NCBI RefSeq assembly: GCF_003590095.1
Contig: NC_039478.1
Coordinates: 6,820,001 to 6,884,000, forward strand
Source of the DNA: Trichoplusia ni
Taxonomy: Eukaryota > Arthropoda > Insecta > Lepidoptera > Noctuidae
Direction of reading: 5' to 3'
DNA length: 64,000 nucleotides
The notes beneath the pieces were generated by a model. It searched no databases. It saw nothing but the letters and a program-made list of their open reading frames with translations, and was not told the origin of the DNA. Numbering within the stretch: position 1 is the first letter of the stretch; the number at the start of each line of letters is the position of its first letter. A program made the translations under genes and the position numbers. Positions 51,901 through 60,849 of this stretch are shown piece by piece.

Positions 51901-53697
51901 GAAATAAACGCACAAAAAAAGTATCTTCAAGTGCAACCTTATTTAATTTATTCGTCTAGAAACGAACAGTGTAATATGTTCTTTCTTAGTTATGATAAGC
52001 TAATAGTACAATGATCCTTGAAAGTATTACACCAATTAAACACGAGGCTTGCGTTTGACTGCCTAATTACGCCCATACAGCGCTGAAAGACAGCCGGCGC
52101 CATTGTCTATGTGTAGAGGACTCTCGTTATTGTGGCTGGATTAAAACTGATAGAATATTTATAAATTATTAATTAGAATAACGTATTCCAAATGTATGTA
52201 CCTACAGTTATTACTTGGACTATTAACTAGTTGTATTTTAGTGCTGAAAATAAAACTCCGTGGGTTCGGAGTGGAGACTTATACCACTCACTTATCTGTG
52301 CGGTCAACCAAACCAGACCATCATGGCATTGCTCTTGCCTTCATCTAAATACAATCTTACAGATCTAACAGATCTTGAATAAAACATTAGTATCGAACTT
52401 GCTGCTAAATAACATACAAATATGCTCCCAATATTCTAACGCGTAGGTAATTAAGTATTAAATACTAAAATCCCTTTCAGAGTGACAATCATTAGTTAAT
52501 TAATTATGCTATACACAAAATTACCTCCGTTTTGAAAGCTAATTTGCCAAAAAGAGAAAGTTCTGAAAAGTTCAAAATATTATCAAAACTAGCTAAAAGC
52601 AGATCATAATTATTTTATATTAGTTAAAGTTTTGCTCAAGCCTCAATTAACGGAAACTTTGTTTCTTAAATATTAAGTTCGGAGAGTTTTCAAGACATGC
52701 CTTCTATTACCTACTTACAAACTTGCGAGTTGCTTTAAAGTTTTGTATGATGTATTTTAGTTTCCTTTTTAGTCTAAAAGCCCACGTTTTGTGTATAGTT
52801 CCAATAAAAAGGCTGTAAAATTAAAGTACTTCTTTTTCCTCTTTATTCATCTCCAACCTTAGACTGAACCGTAAAACAGCTTTCTGTATTTTTCAATGAA
52901 AAAGTAAATACTAATTGAAATCGATAAAGATTAAAGAAAAACCTACATTACATTTTATTCTATATTCAACCATTTCTGGAAAGCTTACCAACCATTATAA
53001 ATTCGCAGAATATTTCCTTTCATCTGACTTGCGTCTGCTCTTGCTATAAAGCTATTGGAAAAGCTTTCCGAACCCCTAATTGTTGGCGAGGTATCAAGGA
53101 GCTTTATCACTGAAAATACTCGTTATAAAAATATGCTGCAGTTAATAAATTGTTTACCTACTTTATTATGTGTTTTTTATGATTTTTACGACGTGTTTTT
53201 GGAAATAAAATGAAATACCGTGGTTTAATAATTTAATAGATAGGTATGTATGCGTATCTCATTTAAAAATTGACTAGTGCCCGAAGATACAAAATCTATT
53301 TTAAATAATAATATATGACAAGAGTGGTATAAAAATGTCCTTTTACACAATCCTTTTGTACAATAATAGCAAAAACGATACTTACACGTAGATTTTTTAT
53401 ATCATTTGACTATTATACCTGAAATATCTATCACAGCATCTAATACCACTATTATCAACACGAATACTAACGTTACGGAGGCTGTGGTCTGGCTCCGACG
53501 TACAGACAAACGGCGGACGAACGAAAACGTCAGAGCATTGGTGGCCGTCATACCCACCGTCAATGACACCACCTGCATCTGACGTACTCTTAGATAAGCC
53601 AGCCCATACAAAGGGATGCATCAAACCAATTACCAATTCAATCGTTCTATAGACCAGGGATATACTATTTGCTTAGACTGTACTTTCATATGTTATG
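48928..53697. other. AT-rich intergenic DNA between the inverted-repeat unit and the gsb 3' flank
   Basis: No gene or clear repeat recognised. Open frames of 60-85 codons show no domain. Part may belong to gsb downstream regulatory DNA. Confidence 0.65.
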
Positions 53698-53832
53698 CAA
53701 CGGTTTACTCAAGCGTATTCATCGGGATTGCCCGACTAGTTTCAAATCGTGACCCCGCCGCGTGATTAAGGACTCCGGTTGAGTCCGAAACTAGTCGGGC
53801 AGCCCCGATATGTACGCGTGAGTAAACCGTTG
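53698..53832. mobile_element. 135-bp palindromic element (MITE-like)
   Basis: Imperfect 46-bp arms: CAACGGTTTACTCAAGCGTA, TTCATCGGGATTGCCCGACT, AGTTTC at the left and its near-complement GAAACTAGTCGGGC to GAGTAAACCGTTG at the right. The centre holds CGTGATTAAGGACTCCGGTT. I recall this GCCCGACTAGTTTC type as a common lepidopteran palindromic repeat. It lies about 0.75 kb beyond the gsb stop. Confidence 0.7.
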
Positions 53833-54180
53833 CTTCTATTATTAATGTGTAGCTCTCACGATAGTTACTTAAAATACGTGTATGTGTATACCTGTTCTTG
53901 GGGGTTAATGAAAAAACAAAAGCTATGCGCATTAGAATTCATTTATTCTGGGTAAACCGTTATTTTACAAAGTGCTTAGTAACTATAATTTATAATCTAA
54001 GTTATAATATACCTATAAATAAATACAATATTTATATAAAATCACAACTTCATTCAAGGCAATTTTAGGACCAATCTTTAGGATAATTACTAAAATAAAG
54101 AAAACTATTTGTACATCTTTTTTAACTTTGTAAATATATGCAAAATGTTTTCGATTTTTTAGTATCTGTTTAATTATAAG

Positions 54181-54186
54181 TTTATT
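54181..54186 (-). terminator. Candidate poly(A) signal AATAAA of gsb
   Basis: First canonical AATAAA on the minus strand after the TAG stop, about 400 nt downstream, implying a 3' UTR of at least 0.4 kb. A second AATAAA lies at 53942-53947. In AT-rich DNA such hexamers are frequent, so the choice is tentative. Confidence 0.3.
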
Positions 54187-54582
54187 GATTTTTAAACATA
54201 CAACATTGCTTACTAACATTGATTTATATCTAAAATACAATATACATTTAACAACTTACGAAATGTAGTAACGATCATTCAAACATTAAACATCTACGGA
54301 AAAATATTAAATGTGCATTCAAATTCAGGAACCGTATACTTACGCTACAAATATAAAATGTATGATTCTATAATTATAATAAAGCTCTATAATACAGTGA
54401 AGGTATGATTAATAAGACTCAAAATTCTTCTATCTACATTAGCGTATAGAGTTAATATACAAAATATATTCAGTTCGTAGAAATACTCTGGTGAAGGCAC
54501 GATAAGATATGTCGTGGAACTAAAATGTGTAGACATTTGTCTATTTTATATAGACACTTGTGTATTGTGGGGTGTCTACTAT

Positions 54583-54703
54583 CTAGTGTACTCTTCCCAT
54601 GTCCATGCCACCAAGTTGTCCGAGATAAGGGTAGCCGGACTTGGCCTCGGTAGGAGAATGCGCGTGCGACGCGTAGTGAGACGCGTTTGTGCCAAAGAAA
54701 GAA
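54583..54703 (-). CDS. gsb: gsb terminal coding exon
   Basis: The acceptor is tctttgttgcag. The first base T completes AG|T (Ser), and the frame then reads SFFGTNASHYASHAHSP and on to MDMGRVH and a TAG stop, 39 residues after the split Ser. The join is supported by the matching phase, a good polypyrimidine tract, and composition (His/Ser/Gly/Tyr) like the preceding tail. I assigned it by splicing logic rather than by a conserved motif, so it is less certain than the DNA-binding exons. Confidence 0.8.
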
Positions 54704-57700
54704 CTGCAACAAAGAAAAAACACGTTAATACCAACTTTCAAACTCGTAAACTTCTTACTCCGATGTTTGTTACTTGAAATCACATTTTATTTCAGTAAAA
54801 GATTGAGCTTTCTAGCAATCGATGGGACGGTAAGCTTTGCAACACGTGTTCCTACTTACAAGGTATTACGATCAAAATATATACTTAATATACGTTTAAC
54901 ATTAATAACGAGAGCGTGGGATACTGCGCTGATTTCAAAGTAATGCAATCATCGCCTACTGAACGTTCGCTCTATGAGCAATATACCAAGAATATATCGA
55001 TTAAACTAAAAATAATTAAATAATAACATAGTGCAAGCTCTAATACCGCCTTGTAATTGTTACTTATATCGGCCTACCGAGCTACATAATTAACTTGAAG
55101 TCTCTATATGCATTCATTTGACTCAGAAACGGAATTTTCGGAAGCACTTCGTGACTGGGCGTGCAATAAAATTTTAATTTATACTCAGTACAATGACTAA
55201 TACATTATTATGGTACATTAGTGTCGTACATCATTTACAAACTACGAAGGCCAAATATAATGTTGCGAGTTCAACGTTATACATCACGATCACAATGCAA
55301 ACCCACATTTTGTTGATCTGAATAACATAATTACTCTAGTGGGCAATAAAAACTAAACGTTATTGTGGTCATTTCCGTCAAGTTATACAGGTTATGGCGA
55401 TTGGTTATTATTAATACTAATAAGTCAGTTTTACCTAAATTCCATAGTTTGCGAGTTTACCCTGTGGTAAATATGTTCATAAACATTTTAACATGAGAAT
55501 GCAACACGTGCGAAAACAATAACCGAGCGAGCGTTCCCGGCGTGGAAAGTGTTCGAGTCAAGGTGGTTGCACCGCGCACCGCACGCGAGGCTTACTGTTC
55601 TTTAGGAAGTCGAATGCAAATAGCTGCAGATAAGTTTTAATACCGGGTTCGCCTTAGCATAATGCTTAGGTTCACTGCACTAATGTCACGTTCGGCCTCT
55701 CATTAATTGCCGCAGCCAGCCACAAAGCAACGTGTGTTTATCTGTTATCCGCTACGTATTGTGTCGGCTTAGATTTCTAATATCAATAAATGATTGGACG
55801 TTGTAATACTTAGAAGTTATAATAATTTAACAGAGAAATGCTAGTTTTGGTAACGTTTTATCCGTAAGAGCAATATGTTACCTATTTAGTACTGAATTGT
55901 CAAATTAAATCGTATCAAATAGACACAAAAATTTATAAATGCGGATGTCCTTATTTTCTCTGAATTGCACTGTGATTTAAATGTATTAAATTATTTAGAA
56001 CAAAAGAGCCACTGCGTGTGAACTGTTATCATTTCTGTTTCATTAATTCGTATAAAATTCATATTATTCGTATGTTTCATTTTATTAATTAGTGGTATTT
56101 GAAAGTCGCAATACGTTTCTGAAATACGACTGCCGCGAACCCGGGCTGTGACAAACGAAGTAAGTTACAAAGTGACAATCACAATCGCTATTTATGGTCA
56201 ATGACTGTCCACGTTAATTATAGAGATACGTATCTCACTAATAGATAGGCAAGCAACTGATTTATTATGACTCGTAGACACCGAAGATATAGCTTTTCCG
56301 GCTAAAGCAACGTCATGCAGAACCGACTCTACATTTCACCTATTATTCTTATTCACAAAAAGATATGAAACCCTCATTAGCCACACTTTCGGTTCACAAT
56401 ACTTTATTTGGCCTACAAAAATAACAAATAGAGCTAAAACGATGTGTTACGTCAATCAAGCGCGCGTAAAGGACTAGATAAGACACACCGACACATAAAC
56501 GTAGCTAACCCATATATTATTAGTTTGTCGGCTATTGTGCAAGGTAAGATATTGTGTGTGGTCCAATGTGAGGTTTATAGACGGGCTTTGTCTCGATAAC
56601 ACAGATAAATGTCGTCGCCGTATACAGTACAAAGCGACAATGTATTTGTCACATTGTCATTCGACAAATTCACTTTGGTAGTTACACATACCATCGACAC
56701 GAGCGCGAGTAAAATGTTTTCTACGACCTCTTTCGGCGGTAATAAATCTCTGATCCCTCCGACCACATATTGAATACCGCATGCGATTTCAAAATAACTA
56801 AGAAAAACTTTAATTAAAATCGATTCAAAATCACTATAAAATTCGCAGCCCTATTGCATTCACGATCGCATCGGCGTATTACGAGGCGCGCGCTGTAATA
56901 ACCACCCGCGCGGCGTATAATGGCCGACTTCTTACACTCTTAATTGATTAGCGGCCGCTTCGGCTAATGATAAAGGAAGGTGAAAAGAAATAAAACGTAC
57001 GCACCCCGATTTGCGATCGAGCCCACGCCCGATCGATAGCCACCGGACGCGGCATTACACGCATCCTAGTGTTCCGAGCTCGCAGCATGAGCGCCAACAC
57101 GACACGACAACGACGCGTCATACTTTACAAATACCTATTGACTAACTCGAAATGATGTCATTGCAAATATGCGCCCTAAACCTACTATTAGTGTAACACT
57201 CGTGCCTGGTATTCACATAATAGATAGTTATTTAAATGGTCGGCAGCAAAGGTCACTTTATTGTAATTGCATATTCATCCGCATAAGTCAAGTCAGATAT
57301 GAGTAGCTCGACATCAATAATTCATAGAACTACTTAGTTGCCGCCGGGGATTATTGAGATCTCTTAATTCTTGTTTGTTTTATATTAAAGTGAAACATAA
57401 AATTGACGTGGAATAAATAAACTCACCTATAATTTTCAGGCCAGGCTCCGACTTCGGCAAGTTTGTTTTGCGCGTGTCCGCTCAGCTGCCTGGAGGTCCA
57501 GTGGTTGTGCGCTGACATAGCGTGTTCCTGTTTCGAGTAGTCTCCGTATCCGTATGGGTGAGATACAGGTTCACTAGGGTTCGCGTAGGTTGAATGTTGG
57601 TAAGTGATTGCACTGCTCTGGTTCGCTGATGGACTAGTTGTAGTCGGACTCGAGCTTGGAGGGGTAGCGTCAGTCGGAGCTTGCAGGGGAGTAGCGAGTT

Positions 57701-60700
57701 CCGAAGAATGGGACAGAGGTGTCAGGTTACCGGAGGAGAAAGAGCTAGATGTTGGTGGATGCAGAGAGGACACTGCAAGGGCTGACTGGCAGACTGAAGG
57801 TGCCGTTAACGCGGATTGATGAAGAGAGGGAGCCAGCGCTGAGTTGAGTACTGAGCTTGAGCCCAAGGCAGATGAGTAGGATTGTTGCCACGACGCGCAC
57901 TGGGCATTGAAAGTTGAAGGAGGTTCGTATTGCTGGTGGACGGATGGGAACGCTGACTGCAGAGACATGGTGTTGAACGCGCTCAATTGCTGCGAGTTCA
58001 GTTGCTTACGGAGTCGAGCTCTTCGGTTAGAAAACCAAACCTAAACAAAACAAACTTTAATTAAGTCCTTGTTAGAAATAATTAAACACAACAGATTGAT
58101 TGACTCAATAACACTCAGGAATCCAATCAGTTAATTACCTTTATAATTATTATTGTTACTGCTTTACTCAAAAAATATAGTTATGTAAAATATCGGGGAA
58201 AAAAGCCTGCTTAGATTTTAAGCATTTTGTGATGCTTTAATGCTTACTATAAATATACCTAACTCATCAATACATAATTATAGAGCTAAGTCATTTACAC
58301 GTCTTATGGAAGCCTACAATTACTGGAGGCTACTAATCGAACAAAAACTGATAAAGCAGCGGTAGCGATGGGCAACATGTGGTAGCTCTTACTATTGTTG
58401 TAATTAATTATAAAGGTAATTATGTTTTTTTAGTGCCACGCTTTTGGTGGGGGGCGGGAACAATGGGCTGGTTTAATTACTCTCATCTATCATTGATACA
58501 AGTTTCTTGGCTACTGATGCGTACCTGGACTCTTGCTTCAGTGAGTTTTGTTTTCTGTGCGAGTTCCTCTCTTGTATAAACATCGGGGTATTGGGTTCTT
58601 GTGAAAGCGCGCTCCAAAGCCTCAAGTTGGTCTCCAGAAAATGTAGTCCTGGACCTTCTTTGTTTTCTCTTTAGCGTGATGCCTGGCTCCGATTCGGTGT
58701 CAGAGTCTTCGCAAGATGATGGACCTGATGGAGAAAGTCAATTGTTACGTTGTGCGACTTTCGAGAAGTACCTAAATCTATGCTATGCTTAATTAAAATA
58801 ATATTGTTTATTACATTTTAATCATTATATTAAATGAATACAGTAAATGCTATTAATGTAAAAACACAATTGTCACCGTAACATTTTTATGACTGCTTTC
58901 TAACTATGCATTTTGTTTTGTTTCACGTTGATTTTATTGGAAGTGCCGCGCGGACCACACGCGGTCTCGATTAAATTAAACGTAACCACATTACACTACG
59001 CCTGTAGTAGCATCAAATGAATTCTTTGGGCCTTAATAAATATTACTTTGTGCTAGTTGAAAGTAAAATGGTATTAGATTATGGAGAACTTGATCGCGTT
59101 ATTATCTTACTTTATGACCAGCACCGTTGCTTGAAAAATATATACGAAACATTTTGAGTTTTACATTTTGTCGTGTTTCTATACAGAAGGCAAAAAAAGA
59201 AGAATAACCAACTTCAATTAATATTCATAACGTATTTTTAGCTTATTTGAGTGCGGACCCTGAAATAATAATCAACAGGCTGATGGCGAGTCCGCGCGTA
59301 TGCAAATATTTCCACGAAAAACTCACGACCAAATTGTACCGTTACCGCCGTCACAGGACAAGCACGAACAGCAAATTTTCAATACGCGAGCTTGAGCTGT
59401 AAAGGAGGCCGCTTTTCCAGTGTAGATATTACTTTGGCCGCGCACAACTTAATATGCATAATCTTATCGGTGCGCAGAATCTCGAAGGCAAAACCGCGCT
59501 CCGTCACTGAACCGGGATATTAGGAGCGCCATTTTATATTGGATAGCTATACGGCACAAGACGTGCAGTACGGACAGATTGTCGTAATGCAAGCCCCGCG
59601 GCCAAACGCGATGGGATAATAACAGCTTTGGATACTAATTTCATTTTTATAACCTACAATTTCGAAGCCGACACAAGGGGCGCTGCCGTGGCGTGCGCGC
59701 GCGCCGCGCCCGCTTCACTTTTACGTGGATTATTAACTTTATACGCCATTTCGTGAAGTTTGCAAACGTTCCGACAGTCTCATTATAAGAATAAATTTAT
59801 AATAATAGTATGCTTTGAACTAAATTAAGTGATTATGGTCTTGAATCAGTGTTAAGGACTACGATGACACGCCGAGTTATTTACGCGTCATTACGTCAAC
59901 GGTTTCGTCAGAGACTTTTTAAACGATTGATATTGTCTGTCAAATTTCAAAATAATGATAAATCGTTCGTAATTTTTAATGTCTTCCCGGGTGACCTTGC
60001 ACGTGGATAATAATAGACTCAGAATAAACCACAGCAAAGTTAATACTTTATCAAGAGAAATACAGCAACAAACTAGAGCAATATAAAGTTTTGTACAAAC
60101 ACACAACGCGGTACATATGACTCTTCAAGCGGAAAAGTGCTACTACAAACTATGCTCTGCCGTTGATATGGCAAATGCACGCGCTGTGTACCTAAGGTCA
60201 CTCCTACGTTTGTATTGTATTGTGAACTCATTTATTTTGTTTAGAGCATTATGACCGATGCAGTAATCGTTTACAATCCAAGGTAAGTATAACTTACCTA
60301 GAATACCATCAATGCTGTGATTTCTTCTAGGATCAGATTCGTCCCTTTTGCCTCCTCTTATTAGTCTCGAAATGGAACTGACAGACGGTGCTGTGTTTTT
60401 ATCACAAATGCCTTCTTTAATTAGTTTATCTCTAATTTCCCAGGAAAATATACCTGGGTTTTGTCTCTTCAGCTCTTCAATCCTGTTCTCTACTTCTGGA
60501 GTCGCAACTCTCGGCTTGGATCCTCCGATCACACCGGGACGTATGGAACCCGTTTCCTGATGACAAAATAAAACTTTTACTGGAAGTTCGAGTGTTCGAA
60601 AAAACAACTTGACATTAATTATGTAGGAAGGTAAGTGTATTAGACGAGTTACGTGATAAAATGTCAGCGTTCTCACCTGGTATCTGTTGAGTATCTTGGA

Positions 60701-60849
60701 GACGCAGCCGTGCGAGACGCGCAGCTGGCGCGAGATGACGCAGGGCCGCACGCCCGCCGCCGCCATCTCCACGATCTTCAGCCTGATGTGGTTCGGCAGC
60801 GGACGACCGTTGATGAACACCCCGCCCAACTGGTTCATACGACCCTGAC
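54583..60849 (-). CDS. gsb: Pax3/7-group transcription factor, gooseberry-like (five exons, 5' end missing)
   Basis: The five spliced exons give 455 residues plus a stop, counting from a glycine whose first base is in an unseen upstream exon. Residues 1 to about 126 are a paired domain (opens GQGRMNQLGG; PAI and RED halves both complete). Residues 138-145 are the octapeptide HSIDGILG, the Groucho-type repression motif of Pax proteins. Residues 166-225 are a homeodomain containing WFSNRRAR, with Ser at position 50 as in Pax proteins. The rest is a Ser/Ala/Pro/Gln-rich tail ending GGMDMGRVH. In insects gooseberry is a nuclear DNA-binding segment-polarity and neural patterning factor. The octapeptide and the linker CDKNTAPSVSSISRL fit gsb better than gsb-neuro (octapeptide closer to TINGILGG) or paired (no octapeptide in Drosophila). 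All borders are GT/AG and all phases agree. The length is close to Drosophila Gsb (about 430 aa). The start codon is not visible. Class assignment is near certain; gsb over its paralogues is likely. Confidence 0.93.
55500..55625. promoter_or_regulatory. GC-rich intronic patch with an octamer (POU) motif
   Basis: A CpG-rich block in the last gsb intron with a perfect octamer ATGCAAAT at 55614-55621. POU factors act with Pax genes in the insect nervous system, which makes an enhancer plausible but unproved. Confidence 0.22.
56840..57110. promoter_or_regulatory. GC-rich intronic patch with a paired-class homeodomain dimer site
   Basis: A CpG-rich block in the last intron, close to the tail exon. 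It contains the palindromic site TAATTGATTA directly before GCGGCCGC. It may be an auto- or cross-regulatory element of the Pax gene, inferred from composition and motif only. Confidence 0.3.
56941..56950. promoter_or_regulatory. TAATTGATTA homeodomain dimer (P2-type) site
   Basis: Two inverted TAAT half-sites two bases apart, the spacing called P2 for paired-class homeodomains. Pax homeodomains with Ser50 are known to prefer P2 spacing, so this intronic site could bind the gene's own product. Single motifs of this kind arise by chance in AT-rich DNA; the same ten bases also occur inside the inverted repeat near 43372. Confidence 0.3.
57427..58040 (-). CDS. gsb: gsb exon with the end of the homeodomain and most of the C-terminal tail
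   Basis: The acceptor is tttgtttag and the donor is gtgagt. It starts with VWFSNRRARLRKQLNSQQ, completing homeodomain helix 3 (Ser50), then about 190 residues of low-complexity tail rich in Ser, Ala, Pro, Thr, Gln and Tyr. An imperfect ten-residue repeat is visible (SLHQSALTAP, SVCQSALAVS, SLHPP). The exon ends in phase 2 after PENY with AG of a Ser codon. Unspliced, the donor itself reads AGG TGA, so retention of the next intron adds one Arg and stops at once. Confidence 0.93.
58041..58524 (-). other. gsb intron within the homeodomain (484 nt)
   Basis: Donor gtacgc, acceptor tttgtttag, splitting the homeodomain after position 46. AT-rich with no internal feature that I can name. It lies at the intron position shared by many paired-class homeobox genes. 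Confidence 0.9.
58525..58724 (-). CDS. gsb: gsb exon with the acidic linker and homeodomain positions 1-46
   Basis: The acceptor is ctccatcag and the donor after GTCCAG is gtacgc. It encodes residues 146-211: an acidic linker (SSCEDSDTESEPG), the basic LKRKQRRSR run that opens the homeodomain, helices 1 and 2, and the start of helix 3. The exon ends between homeodomain positions 46 and 47, a common intron site in paired-class homeobox genes. The TQYPDVYTREELAQ segment is typical of the Pax3/7 group. Confidence 0.95.
58725..60297 (-). other. gsb intron between octapeptide and homeodomain exons
   Basis: 1573 nt, donor gtaagtt, acceptor ctccatcag. The part nearest each exon is AT-rich. The middle (about 59240-59780) is distinctly GC-rich and is listed separately as candidate regulatory DNA. 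I see no other exon in it. Confidence 0.85.
59240..59780. promoter_or_regulatory. GC-rich intronic patch, candidate enhancer
   Basis: In an otherwise AT-rich intron this stretch has many CpG steps (GCGCGCGCGCC near 59694) mixed with AT-rich core motifs such as ATGCATAAT (near 59453) and TTATCGG. Insect Pax3/7 genes commonly keep regulatory elements in introns. There is no coding signal. The call rests on composition only. Confidence 0.28.
60298..60556 (-). CDS. gsb: gsb exon with the C-terminal half of the paired domain and the octapeptide
   Basis: The acceptor is tcatcag and the donor is gtaagtt. The exon runs from ETGSIRPGVIGG (residue 59) through the RED half to the octapeptide HSIDGILG. 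The final Gly is split G|GT with the next exon. The linker between the RED subdomain and octapeptide is short and charged (GGKRDESDPRRN). If the donor were ignored, the frame would stay open for about 51 codons to a stop at 60143, giving a homeodomain-less product. Confidence 0.95.
60557..60676 (-). other. Short intron inside the gsb paired domain (120 nt, stop-free in frame)
   Basis: Starts gtgaga and ends tcatcag. It separates residues Q58 and E59, at the junction of the two halves of the paired domain. Its length is exactly 40 codons and there is no stop in the gene's frame, so retention would insert 40 residues without a frameshift. Confidence 0.88.
60677..60849 (-). CDS. gsb: gsb exon with the N-terminal (PAI) half of the paired domain
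   Basis: The acceptor is ...ttcgcag and the donor after CAG is gtgaga. The exon begins with GT, the last two bases of a Gly codon split by the upstream intron (phase 1), and encodes residues 1-58, ending at ILNRYQ. It carries the beta-hairpin and the first helix-turn-helix of the paired domain. The Met codon at 60838 sits inside the conserved domain at a place where most Pax proteins have Val, so it is not the likely start. GC-rich codon use contrasts with the AT-rich surroundings. Confidence 0.95.

Larger units (their letters stand above)
54704..57426 (-). other. Large last gsb intron (2723 nt)
   Basis: Donor gtgagt, acceptor tctttgttgcag. Mostly AT-rich, with two GC-richer patches (about 55500-55625 and 56840-57110) listed separately. 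Open frames inside it on either strand show no recognisable protein. Confidence 0.78.

Noticed and set aside
54514..54777. 87-codon plus-strand frame
   Set aside because: It overlaps the terminal gsb exon on the other strand and has no motif; a shadow.
57604..57819. 71-codon plus-strand frame
   Set aside because: Complement of the Ser/Ala-rich gsb tail; a shadow of the real exon.
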